The notes under the pieces are model-generated. The model had not been told where the DNA came from. It made no database searches and saw nothing but the letters and a program-made list of their open reading frames with translations. Below, piece by piece: positions 43,572 to 56,355 of a stretch of DNA of 64,000 nucleotides. The stretch is from Coptis chinensis (Eukaryota; Streptophyta; Magnoliopsida; Ranunculales; Ranunculaceae). The number at the start of each line of letters is the position of its first letter. Within the stretch, counting starts at the first letter, position 1. The stretch is from NCBI GenBank assembly GCA_015680905.1, contig CM027382.1:26757501-26821500 (forward strand), in the 5' to 3' direction. Both the position numbers and the translations under genes were made by a program.

Positions 43572-44001
43572 TGATGGCTCCAAGTTCACTTGGTGGACTA
43601 AACAGGTTAGACGTATGAAAATACTGGGAAAATTTGACAGAGTGCTCTTTAATGCAGAGTGGCTTAGTTTATACCCCGGATAGTGTTACAAGATGGGTCT
43701 GCAACTATGCTCTAATCACTCTCCTTTCCTTGGTGGTGTCAAGTCAGTGCCAAAACCCAACAATGCCCCATTTAGGTTCTTTAGTATGTGGGCCTCTCAC
43801 CCTGACTTTATCAAGCTAGTGGAAGAATGTTGGAATGTTCCTCTGGATGGTAACTCTATTTTTGTGCTTAGATAGAAGTTAAAGACTCTCAAAGGCAAGC
43901 TCAAACAGTGGAATAAAGCAGTGTCCGGTAATATTAAATTAAAGCTTGAGGAAGAAACAAAGAAGTTGGAGTAGATTTAAGGTAGATTTGAAGAGGATGG
44001 T
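43572..44001 (+). pseudogene. LINE 3, part 1 (endonuclease C-terminus)
   Basis: Reads FDRVLFNAEWLSLYPG, SNHSPFLGGV (in place of SDHSP), FRFFSMWASHPDFIKLVEEC and KLKTLKGKLKQWNKAVSGNI, the end of the LINE endonuclease and the linker to the reverse transcriptase, in changing frames. It ends in FEEDG at 44001, where element A begins; the next LINE codons are at 60775. The five bases before the junction, ATGGT (43997-44001), recur after element A. Confidence 0.85.
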
Positions 44002-47000
44002 TGATAAGTGCCTAAAATTGTATATTTTATATATAGTTTTATAGGCACTTTATAATATCATTTATACTTAATTGCGTATTTTTAATGTAAAACTATACAT
44101 TTGCTTTATTCCATGACATTATGCATATTTTTTGGTCATAAAAGATTATTTGCATATATGTGCATGTCTTTGGAAAAGTCAAATGCAAAATATGTTTTAT
44201 TAATTTGGTTTAATATTTTTTTGTAGGAAATAAAGATGTTGGTCAAAGCCCGAGCCCATAAGCCAAAGAGGATCATTTAGAGAATTAATAAGTGAGAGCT
44301 CATAGAATAAATTGTGTTATCAAGAATGTAAGGAAATGTTAGAGAATTGATAATTATGGAAAGAAATCAAGAAAGGATAATTGCAACTACCACCATATAT
44401 TCTTACCATTTTCACCATATTAAATATCCCAATTTCCATTAATTACTTATTCCCTAGATTTCATTATATCAAATCATTCAATAATACCTTATATCCTAGC
44501 CACCATATATTCTCCCATATCCTCACCATATTCTTGCCAATCACTCCATTCCTAATTCAAAACCATATCATTCCATTTTATCATTTATTTGATTTCTAAT
44601 TTATAATTCCTTCCTTCCTCATGCCTTGATAATATCTCTTCCGTATTCCATTTCCTAAATTCTTTTATCTTATATTTCTTTCCTATATCCCAAAGATTAT
44701 TTCTATTTTGTGTGAAGATATTATATGCACAAAGATCTTGTTGGTGGAAGCTATAAATAGAGAAGAGAATTGGCATTGAGGGGAGAACCATTTGTAGGAA
44801 CCGTTATGGTTTCGCCGAATGATTTACTACGAACCGCAAAACACCCAAGAGCAGCGAAATAAGGGGTGTCACGGTTTGGTTAGAAATTTACCTGTAGATC
44901 AGCTGTGATAACTCTGAGAATCCAATAGCTATGAAATTAGCAACCACCTCTTGATTTTCTGTTGTATTCCTTTCAATAGATTGGACGTTGTGTGGGCAAC
45001 GATCTACCAACCCCCTTCTTTCTCATAAAGCTAGAACCGATTTTGGATCTATCTTTTCTTGCCTCTCTTTTCAATCCAGATGAATAGTGAATTCGGCCAT
45101 GAGAGAAGGGTTTCTATTTATAGGCTACAACAGGGACCATGAGGAGAAATTAGGGTTGGGCCTCCTGATGGGCTTGGGCTTCTCATGTTCCCCCAAAACA
45201 CACGACCCAAGTCCATTAACATTTCGCTTATTCGACTAAAGGTCATTGTTACACTACCGCCCTAATCCCAAATTACGTGTTACATTTATGGGCTCCATAT
45301 TATATGCTTGTGGATCTCCCCGTGTTTAAGATATCAAATGTCCGTTGATTAAGTCAAGTTACTGACAACTACATTAATCAACTTCTTATGTCCTTGAGTA
45401 GTACTACTCAACCTCATTGTCATGTCAGATCAAATCCACCTGCAGGGTTTACATGATAATTCTTATGAGCTCCTCAAGGGGACATCATTAGCCGAACTTC
45501 TTGTGGGACACGGATTCCTTCTATAATCAACATCACACCTTACATACAATGTCATTACCCGGCCAATCCATCAAGTTTGTTGATTCACAAATAAATCTCA
45601 CTCATTGATGATTTAAAGCAATGTACAATGTACGTAAGTGCCCGTTATTATATCCGGATTAAGAGAACAGACAGCCATAATAACAGAGGCATTTATTCTC
45701 TTATATAGTCAGTATAAAGAGAAACAACCTCACTTGGCCCTGTTCAATACACACAAAGTGTACTAGTGTAATCCTATAGTCAAGATAGACTAATACCAGA
45801 TTATACTACAACCGTACCAATAGTTTGTCTAAATCCATCTAGGTTATGAACGTTTACTTATACTTTATAAGGTCCTGATGATATGATCTTTTGTGTGTCA
45901 CCACACACCATATCATCTGCAACATAAAGTATTAGACACATGCATATAACTAATAACATATTTAATATGCATAACATTTGCCCATATGATTCTCATTCAA
46001 AATATAAAGAATTAGAGTTAATACAAAAGTAATGTTTTAAGTATATAACCCTATCACCATTCTACACTCATTCTACACCCATTCAACATCCATTCTAGTA
46101 TCCAAGTAGTAGAAATTTTGCTTTGTAGTTTTAGTTCATTTAATTAGTGAGAAAGAGTGCTCTAGAGTGTGTAATTTTTCGAAGATCAACATCAAAGTAA
46201 TAAAGGCGGTATCAATGTTCACTCTATCTCTTGTCTTTAATTATTCTTTCATGTTAATTAATAGCATGGAGAGCTAAGCTTCCACCCCATGGTGGAAAGT
46301 GAAAGCTCTCCATGAAATTCTTGTTATTTTGTTTTAGTCCTTTTTGTAAGAATCTCCACTATATGTGTTTTTGATGAAATCTAATGATATCTATTTTATA
46401 TTGATTTTTGCACTAAGATTAAATGTGCATGGTTTCTATCACCGTGGAAAATATGGGGTATTTTCCATTGTTAGTTTATTATTTTTGTTAAAAATCTTTT
46501 AGACTCAACTTTATTAGTTATTAAGGGATTTTTGGGATTTTTTGTACTTCTTATTGTGGACATTGAATGCCTAAAAATTCCTCATTTGGATTCAAAGAGA
46601 ATAGAGGATTTAATTTAATATTGAGATGTTTTATTATGTTCGTCAAGTTATATTTTCCACTAATTCTAGAACTAGCGTTTAAAATTTAGTGAAGTTTCGG
46701 AGAAATTTAACAAGAGGTATAAAACTGAAATACAAGAATTGTTGGTGAGTTAGTAACTTTCTACCAAGGGTTTTGATAAATTGATCTTTGAAAATTAATT
46801 GCTTTAGTTAGTCATTATTTCCTTACAAGTTACTTTTATTTTTAGTTTAGATAAGAAATTAGAAATCCTTAACAATTGTTTTAATATTAATCACCAAGTT
46901 AGCAATTGGTTTATGAAATCTTTTCTCCCCCATTTATTCACTTCAAAATGTGGATCGATACCTCACTTACCGCTATTCTAATCATATTTTATTGATTATT

Positions 47001-47077
47001 TTGCAGTTTTTGAGATTTTTGTTGATTGACAAGTTCTAGACGATGGAATTAAATATTTAAAGAATTTGTACAATTCA
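44002..47077 (+). repeat. 5' LTR of element A, with a nested solo LTR
   Basis: Starts TGATAAGTGCCTAAAATTGT, ends GAATTTGTACAATTCA. Net length without the nested LTR and its duplication is about 1807 bp. A TATA box TATAAATA lies at 44752-44759, just before the nested insertion. Confidence 0.92.
44793..46056 (-). repeat. solo LTR C, copy 2
   Basis: A 1264-bp insertion, plus strand TGTAGGAACCGTTATGG... to ...TATAACCCTATCA, flanked by CCATT (44788-44792 and 46057-46061). It is the reverse-orientation counterpart of 25566-26830; the two are clearly alike over the whole length with scattered differences. Confidence 0.9.
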
Positions 47078-47079
47078 AA

Positions 47080-47094
47080 TGGCGCCGCTGCCGG
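47080..47094 (+). other. primer-binding site of element A
   Basis: TGGCGCCGCTGCCGG two bases after the LTR end, close to the Athila motif TGGCGCCGTTGCCGG. Confidence 0.8.
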
Positions 47095-47775
47095 CTTGAA
47101 ATGTGAAGAAAAAGAGGTGAAAAGGTTGATTTTCCAGTTGCAAATTAGGTTAAATTTTTTTAAAAAAAAAAACGGAAAGAAAAGCATAAGGAAGTAAGCA
47201 AAGGAGATACAATTTTTAAGCCCTCCTCGAATCCCCTATCATAGGAGTTCTTTGTGTGTTCAAATGCATATTGTGTGCTTGGTGTTTTAAATTTCACGAG
47301 TCAATTTAAATTTCCAATTTGACTAAAGGTAGACCCAGCCTACAAGTGATCACCTAATTCTGACTTGTTTGAGTTTTGGACCTGGACTTAAAATGTGACC
47401 AAGATTAGAGCCAAATAATTAGATCGGTGTTCATAGGACCCCAACTAATGGGTAGAGTGCTGGAAAAAGCCCACTGTTGACTGTAAACATTTTTCAAGTT
47501 CTTGGAACACATGGTTTCACTTCGATGACTACTGGTGCAACCGCCAGAGAATTTTAGTAGAATGCGGAATGTTCAGTGAACTTAGAGTACGCATAGCCCC
47601 ACTGGAGTTACGATTGACCACCTTGTGGATGTGAGCGGTTATTCATATTGGTAAAGCCCAGGCGACACCCCTGCTCTTGGTAGGAACACATACTCCCTTG
47701 ATGGAGATTCAAGTGTAGACCCTTTAAGTCAGACTTTAAGATTTATTGCATTTTGCTTGGCATTTGTATTGTGCA

Positions 47776-47778
<3 letters not shown>

Positions 47779-47847
<69 letters not shown>
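47779..47847. repeat. (TA)n microsatellite, about 69 bp
   Basis: Perfect TA repeat in the leader of element A between primer-binding site and gag. Confidence 0.95.
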
Positions 47848-47849
<2 letters not shown>

Positions 47850-47894
47850 TGCTAGGCTAATGTTTAGGAAGTGTGTGTGCATCTAGGTTAGAAT

Positions 47895-48917
47895 TTGCAT
47901 TCGTTTATGCCCCGTTGGAAACGAGTTAACAAACGGCTAACTCAATCTTGGACTCCATACGGTAAGTCTGAGCGAAATCCACCTTTTTCTCCCACAATCA
48001 TAAGTTTCTCTCCACCAGTCAGCCCAAGACCATTCACCATGGCTACAAATAATCAACAAGTTGAAAAGCAACTAAGGGACTACTTTGCCCCTATTGCTTC
48101 AAACCCACCCTCAAGTATCAATTACCCACCCGTGGAGGTAGCTCAATTTGAGATTAGACTGCCTATCATTAATATGCTTGCTCAACGCCAGTTTCATGGC
48201 TTGGATAATGAAGATCCATATGCCCATATAATCAACTTTCTCAACATTTGTGGTACTTTTAAAAATCAAAATTTGGATGAGAATAATGTGAAGTTGAGAC
48301 TTTTTCCATTCTCCCTTTCGGACAAAGCCCTTTTGTGGCTTAATTTTTTCCCGGACAAACCCATTAGCACTTGGGATGAACTATTGAAAAAGTTCATGGG
48401 ACAATTTTATCCTATTTCGAAAACTAATGCGATGAGAGCGACGATAATGGATTTTAAGCAAGCTGAGAACGAGCATTACTATGAGTGTTAGGATTGCTTT
48501 TACACTCTCCTTTTGAAGTGTCCCCACCATGGTTATGAAAAGTGGCAATCAATCCAATTTTTCACTTAAGGACTTTTGCAAGATCAACGCCAAATGATCC
48601 AATCCATGCACAAAGGCAAGTTTACTTACTTGACTGGATCAAAGGCATTCACATTCCTCCAAGACTTAGATGAGGATTCACAACATTGGGGTATTAGTAC
48701 TAGTACCACCCCAATCTACGAGAGACAGACTAGTGAACCTAGGAAATGACGTATGTACGAAGTAAAGAGGGATCCTGACGAACTCAAAACTGTGTTGGAT
48801 AGTCTGAACAATTTGACTAAGTAGTTTGCTGCTTTTGCCTTAACATCCATTAAGGCCCAAAGTCAACAAGTGACGTCTGCTTCTAGTTCCGTGATGAGTG
48901 TGCACAATGAACCAAAC
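47895..48917 (+). pseudogene. element A gag, N-terminal and capsid part
   Basis: Open for 198 codons from 47895: the probable start is the later methionine in FTMATNNQQVEKQLRDYFAP (about 48039). The capsid core reads QFEIRLPIINMLAQRQFHGL, DPYAHIINFLNICGTFKNQN, VKLRLFPFSLSDKALLWLNF, and ISTWDELLKKFMGQFYPISK, the Athila-type gag. A TAG at about 48489 interrupts, and similarity continues (ERQTSEPRK, DELKTVLDSLNNLTK) with further stops to 48917, where a 3.4-kb solo LTR interrupts it. Confidence 0.88.
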
Positions 48918-51900
48918 TATAAGACCCCAAATTATTTTTACATTATTTCGCAACAATATTTAGTATTTCAGAATTTGATATTTATTTCTTGGTCAACGGG
49001 CTATTAAATGTAGGCTTGACTTTTTGAAGAAAAAAAAATAGGGAAAATAGTTTGTTTGGTTTGAAAATGATTTAATAGGAAAAGTTTTAAGTTTTAAAAA
49101 TAATGTGTAGAGATTTTATTAATAAGGAAACATGGAGACAATAATTCCATAATTTATGGAAGAAACTATGGAAATGTTTTTTGTGTTTTGTTTTAAAAAA
49201 AAAAAAGGTTTTTTTTAAAAACAAGAACTAAACAGCTAAAACACAAAGAAGAACGGAGACACGGATCGTGCGTTTCTAGCTAGCTCGAAATCGGGTTTTC
49301 TCGCGTAATTCTTCTATATTCTTTTTCGCGATAGGAGCAAGGTGAGTAGTTATAGTTTTCTATTTTCACACTTGATCTATGGGTAGGAAAAAAAAGCTAC
49401 ATAGTTTTTCTTCCGGCTTCGGTTTATCTATCATTTTTTTCTATGTTTTTATGTTTCTCTCATCTTGTTGAATGGTTGAACCTGGTTAGATGTTAGTATT
49501 TGTAGTTGCTTAATCATTGAAAACTCTTAAATTGAAACTGTTGGAATGGTTCGAACTCTGGAGCTTTATTAATGGAGGCGCGAGCCCCGTGAAATGACCT
49601 TGCCTTTATTATGTTGTTTATTTTGGTGGGTTATGTTGTTGTTTAGTTGGATTATGATGGGTGATAGTGGGGTGATTGGATCTTTGGATTGGATGGAGTC
49701 GCCGGCTTGGAATCCGACATCAATGGCGTCGCTTTCGGTCTGCTTTTTTATTGAACTCTTGTTGTTGTGGTGATTTTTAATTTGTTGGTTTGAGGTTGGT
49801 TAGTGATGTTTGATTGAATGCTGGATTGGGCGGGGGCTGTCGAAGCTTGTAGAAGTCATTAATGGAGGTCGAGAATTTCAGATCTAGTTTGATGAAGAGT
49901 TTTGATTTAATAATTTTAGGTTTTTGCTTTTGTTAAAGTTGTAGGAGTTTTCATGAGGAGAAAAATCGGTGGGTTAAGAGGGGAGGACGAGTGGTGGCTG
50001 GTAGTGGAGGAAAGCTGCTCACCAGGTGGGGAAGACGACCTCAGTTGGGCCTTAGTTGGGCCTGGGGTCCGAACAACCCATTTTGTTGTGTTGGGCCAAT
50101 TTCATTTCTATTGTTTTGGGACGGACCACATTAGTTGTTTTGGGCCAGTTCTATTTGTTTTGTTTGGGCCAGTTTGGTTTAAGATGTTGGGCCAGATTCT
50201 ATTCTTTTGTTTTGGGCCGAAATTGGGTTAGATTGTTTTGTTGAGCCAAAAATCTATTCTTTAGTTTTCTTTTGGGCCAGTTTCTAATTTTATATAGGCT
50301 AGTCCTTATGTCCCTAATTGGGTCAGGTTGAATAAATAGGATGTTTAGACTTTTGGGCTTTGGTTTTGGACCTTGATTGTGGATTATTGACTGTTTAATT
50401 ACGTTACTTGTTATGTTGTAAATTATATTGACAAGTCCAATGATAGAATATTGCGGAAGCCTGTATAAATTGGTTTGTCATTATCTAAGAAAGATTTGAC
50501 GTTGATATTGTGTATTTATTTACACGTGGCGAGATAGAAATTTTAGGAGACATAATATTCCTAAAACGCTATAAAAAATTGTTATGTGGTATGGGAAAAT
50601 TGTTGTTTAGTTAAATGATATTATATGTTAGGATATCTATTAAATACAATATCTTTGAGAAATAAATGTAAACGCTCAGTCATTATATCTGTGCGATGCT
50701 ACTTTGAGGTAGTATAATATTTGTGGATATTTCCTACAGGATTGTGGCTTAGTGTAATAATTTATTTGGCAAGTGAAAGAATGAAAGGGGTTATGAGATG
50801 TATTGAGATATTTCTAAATATTGTGGCTCAGTGCAATAATGTATTTGACATGCACGTGATATAGTGAAATGATTATGAGATATAAATGTATGACACCTGA
50901 ATAAATTACGTAACGAAAATCCTAGAACCTAGCTACCACAACTCATGTGATTTGGCCCTTGTGATGGACGTATGTGATATGATTGGCCCTTCTGGCGTTT
51001 CAGTGAATCTGAATGGCCCTTCTGGCGTAAGTAATTTGATTGGCCCTTCTGGCATTTTAGTGAATCTAAATGGCCCTTCTGGCGTAGCCGAATAGTGGCT
51101 TGATTATTCTATTCGCAAAATTAGAATGAGATATGCGATATTTTATGCTTTATAGTGGAAGTACCCACATAATGACGGTCGTGTGAGGGGTTACGGTATG
51201 CGATATCCCGCTTAGGGTAACTACGCATGGAGTGGTGCATTATGTTAAGGGAGGCATGTGGATGTACATGTTCGGGCGTTGGGAAGCGATTGTGGTAGCC
51301 AGGAAACTAGGTAAGACGTAAAGACGACATGATTCTAGAGACACTTGAAAAAACTCTAAACAATAATTGTGATGATATATCGAAGCGTACGTTAAATCGA
51401 TAATAAATGATTTATTGTGGTTGTGAAATTGGTCTTTGAGATGGTTCTTGTTGGTTCAAATGAGATGTTTGGAATTAGGTATATGATATGCTTGTTCTAT
51501 TGTAATTTATTTTGTATTCACAATGGTTTGGTAGAAGGGTGGGTTGGATTGATTTTTTTTATGCAGGTGTGACCCACTCTGTGATTAGGCTTACACCGGG
51601 TACCAGTGTAAGTATAGAGTAAGTTTTAGTTTCGTTATGTTATTATTAGATACAGTTGACTTAGTACGGTTTGAAACTAAGGAGCCTCAGTGGAAGAACT
51701 AAATGCCTTACTATTGTTGAATTGGAAGCTAACGCGCCTCAGTGGAGGAACTACCTGCCTTAATTATTGTAATTAAGAATGTCATATTAGTCGTTGGAAG
51801 TTAAAATACCGGTGGAGGAACTAACGCCTTATTGATTGTGTATATATATGTATTAGTATGATTTGTATTTTAGGGCTACTCATACCCGGCATTGTTTATC

Positions 51901-52336
51901 ACTCTTGACCCGATTTGCATGTTTGCTTATGGTGTGTTCATTAAATGAACATAGTTGATAAGTATTATTGAGAATTAGTGTTGAAGAAGGTTGGTTCTTT
52001 GCTTGTGGTTTTGCGCTAAAGCGCCTCATTCTGAGGATATATTTTGTTTTCCCTTGAGGTGAAATAGATTTTCAGTTGAGACAATGTTTTTGGTATTTTT
52101 TCAGTTGTAATTATAATTAAAGAGTTGTTGAAAGGAAATTTGCAACTTAATCTTATTTGTGAATTTTTGTAATGAAGAGGACTTTTATTTATTTAAAAAT
52201 TTTATTGGTTTCAAATTATTAGAATAATTAAATAGATGATGGGTTTTTGGAAGTGGAGAGTGCATCACACCTCGAAAATCGAAGAGTCGGGAACAAATAT
52301 TGTTTTTCCGATTTTGTCGAAATTTGGGGTGTGACA
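48918..52336 (+). repeat. solo LTR of a Tekay/Del-type chromovirus
   Basis: A 3419-bp insertion starting TATAAGACCCCAAATTAT (TG changed to TA) and ending AAATTTGGGGTGTGACA, an extended inverted terminal motif (ACCCCAAATT / AATTTGGGGT) typical of Tekay/Del LTRs, which also reach this length. Flanked by CAAAC (48913-48917 and 52337-52341). It splits gag of element A and no internal region is present. Short tandem repeats lie at 50945-51090 and 50085-50280. Confidence 0.85.
50945..51090 (+). repeat. tandem TGGCCCTTCTGGCGT repeat
   Basis: Five copies of ATTTGGCCCTTCTGGCGT-like units spaced by about 30 bp inside the solo LTR (first copy decayed as TTGGCCCTTGTGATG). Confidence 0.85.
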
Positions 52337-52341
52337 CAAAC

Positions 52342-52764
52342 ACTTTTCCGTGCACAATTTGTTCAGTCCGGACCATTAATTTGCCCATTCATGTCCCATC
52401 TTTGTTCAACAACCTAAGTCCACTATGGAACAAGTGTGTGCCTTTAATGATTTTAGGAGAACACCCCCAGGAGCTTTTAGGCCAACATACAACAAGGATT
52501 GGAGAAACCACCCTAACTTCTCTTGGAGACAAAATTTGCCTCAAAACCAACAGTTAGGTCCACCAGGCTTTTCTAGTAACAACCAAGGTAGGCAACAAAA
52601 CCAATTCCCCATGAACCAGCAGATGAACCCGCAAGGTACAACCCGGTACAACCCATCTTCTAGTTCGGTAGATGTTCCATCCCAACAACCACAAAGACAA
52701 CCATGGGAAGAAGCCTTCCATAAGCTTGAACAACAAGTGAGCCAACAGTCTAACCCAGATTAGT
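52342..52764 (+). pseudogene. element A gag, C-terminal part
   Basis: Continues gag after the nested LTR: TFPCTICS then, in another frame, MEQVCAFNDFRRTPPGAFRP, YNKDWRNHPNFSWRQNLPQN and a Gln/Asn-rich tail with WEEAFHKLEQQVSQQS. The CTIC and following residues look like a decayed zinc knuckle. It belongs with 47895-48917 as one gene split by insertion. Confidence 0.8.
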
Positions 52765-53149
52765 CAACTCATTAACCTTGTAGCAGCTAGAGAAAGGAAC
52801 GTTCCCTAAGTCAACCATTGGCTAACCCAAATGGGAACACCAAGGAAAATGCCTTTGAAGTTTCAAGTTCCCAAGATAATACTTTTCCTCGGGAGATGAA
52901 AGCAGTCACCACACTAAGATCAGTGAGACAAATTGACAATCAAGTTAGGATGCCAAGTGAGTCCACTACTCTAACCCCACCTAGTCAAGAAACTTAGTCA
53001 ACTGTAACCCCGAGTTCCAAGACTCCATAACAAAAGCCAGATGACTCCCAGACTAAGCTAGATTCCCAGATTACAACTGTCATGCCAAAATCCCCTTTCC
53101 CAGAGCGTCTTACTCAAAATAAGAAAGATAAACAGTTTTCTAAGATTAT

Positions 53150-53596
53150 GGAGGTTTTCAAAAATGTGAGCATTAATATTCCCTTTCTTAGAGCAATTCA
53201 TTGAGATCCCATCCTACGAAATTTGTGAAAGACTTGTGCACTATTAAGAGGAACACCCATGTCCCTAAGCAAGCCTTTCTTGCTGCTCAAGCCACATCTT
53301 TAATCCACCAGAAAACCACAGTTAAGCTTAAGGACCCTGGGAGCCCTACAGTCTCTTGCCACATTAGAGACAAGTTCAAGGGCAATGCTCTGTTAGATCT
53401 TGGTGCTAGTGTCAACCTATTACCTTATTCTATTTATCAAGAGTTGGGTCTACAAGATTTAAAGCCCATAAGAGTCACCTTGCAACTAGCAGACCGATCT
53501 GTTAAGATTTCGTGTGGTATAGTTAAGGACGTCTTAGTCAAAGTAGCTGACTTCTACTACCCTATAAACTTCATAGTTTTGGACACTCATTCTTAG
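53150..53596 (+). pseudogene. element A aspartic protease
   Basis: After INIPFLRAI (53170 region) the frame reads HPTKFVKDLCTIKRNTHVPK, TVKLKDPGSPTVSCHIRDKF, ALLDLGASVNLLPYSIYQEL and VTLQLADRSVKISCGIVKDV. DLGAS is the active site; the domain is complete to the IVLDTHS segment, where a stop follows. Same family and layout as the protease in element B. Confidence 0.88.
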
Positions 53597-53939
53597 CTAC
53601 AGCCAATGCCTTGATAAACTGTAGAAATGATGAGATGAAGATGTCCTTTCGGGGAATATGTGCGCAAATGTGAATGTTTTCCACCTTATGAAGAAACATA
53701 GTGATGATGAGGATGTTGGTGAAGTTTGTCTCCTCTATAGTTTGGTCCCTACCCCCAAGTGGATGACCCATTAGAAGCCCTGTTTAACCCATTTTGCTTG
53801 TGACTTTGACATAGATGGATCCATTAGTGTGTGAATGAGTTATTAGATTCGCACCTATCCTAGAAACCGTAAACTGGAAAGCTAAGGTAGAACCACTCCA
53901 CCTTCCTATTGCCGAAACAATTTCCAGTGTTGATTCCAA

Positions 53940-54640
53940 GGTTTACCCTAGTAGTGAGCCCAAGGTTGATTCTACTCCTTCACAAGCAAGCCCAGAACTT
54001 AAACCTTTGCCAGCTGAACTCAAGTATGTTTTCTTAGGACCCAATGAGACATACCCTGTTATTGTTACCTCTGATCTATCAGATGAATAAGAGATCTTGT
54101 CAATTAAAGTTTTGAAAATGCATAAGTTTGCCATTGGTTGGTCCCTTAGTGATATCAAATGTATTAATCCTTTAGTGGTTCAACATAAAATTCACTTGGA
54201 AGATAATGCTAAAACTTTTAGAGAACCCCAGAGGAGATTGAACCCACACATGAAGGAGGTAATCCGAGCTGAAGTTTTGAAACTCTTAGATGCAGGTATC
54301 ATCTACCCCATCTCGGATAGCTTGATGGGGTTAGCCCCTGTACAAGTTGTACCCAAGAAATCTGGGATAACTGTTGTCCCAAATGATGAAAATGAGTTAG
54401 TCCCTACGGAGTTCGGATCGGATGGAGAATGTGCATTGATTTTAGGAAGCTTAATGCACAAACAAGAAAATATCATTTCCCTGTCGTTTATTGATTAGAT
54501 GTTAGATAGATTAGCGTGTCATGCTTTTTATTGTTTCTTAGATGGTTTCTCATGTTACTTTCAGATTGTTTAGCCCCGAAGACCAAGAAAAAACCTTTAC
54601 CGCCTTTCGGTGACATTTGCTTATCGACGCATGTTAATTT
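53940..54640 (+). pseudogene. element A reverse transcriptase, N-terminal fragment
   Basis: LPAELKYVFLGPNETYPVI (about 54010) leads into ALKMHKFAIGWSLSDIKCIN-like sequence and the frame 54097-54498 with QRRLNPHMKEVIRAEVLKLL, DAGIIYPISDS, PVQVVPKKSGITVVPNDENE. After shifts the LDRLACHAFYCFLDGFSCYF segment, with the first catalytic aspartate of the palm, is at about 54505-54560. Similarity stops near 54640. The YxDD motif, RNase H and integrase are missing; the next segment (54700-54790) looks like the very end of pol, so some 3 kb were deleted. Confidence 0.82.
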
Positions 54641-54839
54641 GGTCCTTTCATAGTCACATGTCATTTCTTATGGAGAAATCACAGTTGAGAACCCAAAGAT
54701 GGTAGTACTTTTTAAAGTCAATGGTTAACATTTGAAGCCATTTTGGAGTTACATTCCCTAGAAGTAGAGGAAGTACTTACGGAAGATCCTTGTCTATCAA
54801 GATTGATCATCTCTCGATTACCACTGCGTCGGGCTAACC

Positions 54840-56350
54840 CGATAAGAGCCCAAAACTGTAGTTTTAACCCCTTAACCATCATACTTTTAGACCAATTATG
54901 TGAGTAATAATTAAGAGTTAATAATCGACACGTGTTTTATGCATTTTGGGCTTCAAAGTCCATTATGTGCGTAAATGTGCCACTTTAGCGAGATAAAGGA
55001 GCAAAGGTCAGTTGCTAAGGAGTTCTGTGATTAAAGGCCAAGATTCAAGAAGACAAAGCCTTTCTAAATCCCGGTCAAAAGCTGAAAAGTCGACCGGGCG
55101 TAAAACAAAGACACAAAGTCGCAGAACTTCCGAAGGCCGTATCTTTGGACTCAGACCTCGGAATTGGGCCTACCTTATGTCAAAACGACCGGCTCGGAAA
55201 GAGCTTTCCAATGGTCTAATCCTTGACCCAATTAGAGGAGCAAAAGTAGACGAAAAGTCTGTTGAAGCCAACTGCAGCTGAAGAGGCCTTTTTGGACTGA
55301 AAGAATTGGGTTTTGGGCCTGATTCTTTGGCCCAAAATATGGCTCCAAGCCCATGCACGATTTTTGGATCTGAAAGTATAAAAACAAGAGCTTGACTGTT
55401 TGTTAATGGTAGATAGTTAGGTTAGAAAATAAATTAGGTTAGGATAAGAAAAGTAGCCATTAAACCTTAGTTCTAGATCTAGTTTTAGATTAATTAATTA
55501 GTTTGTATTCTTGCCTTAAATTCAGTATTAAACTATTGTTATTGCTATTCATTAGATAAATAAAGTTAATTAGTTCTCCATAATCTAGTTTCATTTCTAT
55601 TTACTTATTTAGTTCAATTCTTAGATTCAATTATTTGTCATTATTAGTTTAATTCAATTATTGCATGAGTAGTTTCAATTGAGTTTAAATAAGCAAAGCT
55701 CAAATCTTTATATCATGTCTTGTTGAATTTCATTGGGAATGATAAGCGTGATGATTCTCGGCTAAACCTCCATTAGAGGGGTTGAGAAGCCTTGATGAAA
55801 GCTTGATTTGTGTTAAAGTAGGATAGTCGTAATTTCTATTCCACTCTAGAAGCGATTAGTTCACAAATGAGAATGGGTTTAATCGTTCACATGCTAGTTA
55901 TGAATGGGTAGAAATGTCATGTGTAATTAGGGATTAGGAAGAACCAATTGTTTTGCTTAGCAGTTCAATTCGATTTCTGACGATTCATGGCCGCTAGTAA
56001 GTTAAGTTGAGTTAAGGTGGAATCAATCCCCCCTAATTCCTTATCATAGAATCGACGTAGTATTTCCATAGTTGTTTAAATAGTCGACTAGTTGCATCTT
56101 GTGGGTAGTTGCATTGTAGTCTAGTTATCATTTCGTAAATCTCTCATTAGACTTTAGTTAAGATTACTTATACGTAGAGAACACAGCATGCGGAAGGACT
56201 AAGAGTGGAACGAATCATCTACTCCACTATATCTCATAGGATTGAGAGTAGAAATCTTTGATAATTTAGGCACGTAATTAAGTTTTAGTTTACTTACGTT
56301 TTGAGTTTATCGTTCATTTCATAGGTAAACTAGCATTTTTACGTTTATCA
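54840..56350 (+). repeat. solo LTR of family B nested in element A
   Basis: Starts CGATAAGAGCCCAAAACTGT (TG lost) and ends TTTACGTTTATCA, 1511 bp, with CTAAC on both sides (54834-54838 and 56351-56355). It carries an extra 100-bp segment near 55010-55125 absent from the two LTRs of element B and differs more from them than they do from each other, so it is an older or different subfamily. Confidence 0.82.
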
Positions 56351-56355
56351 CTAAC

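Noticed and set aside
43560..43590. A second primer-binding site after the 3' LTR of element B (ATGGCTCC)
   Set aside because: Only about six bases match TGGCACC and LINE similarity begins there; probably chance.
44381..44599. Similar 70-83 codon frames at 44381, 58589 and 60143
   Set aside because: These are the same piece of the A-type LTR read in three LTR copies; conserved only because the LTRs are homologous.
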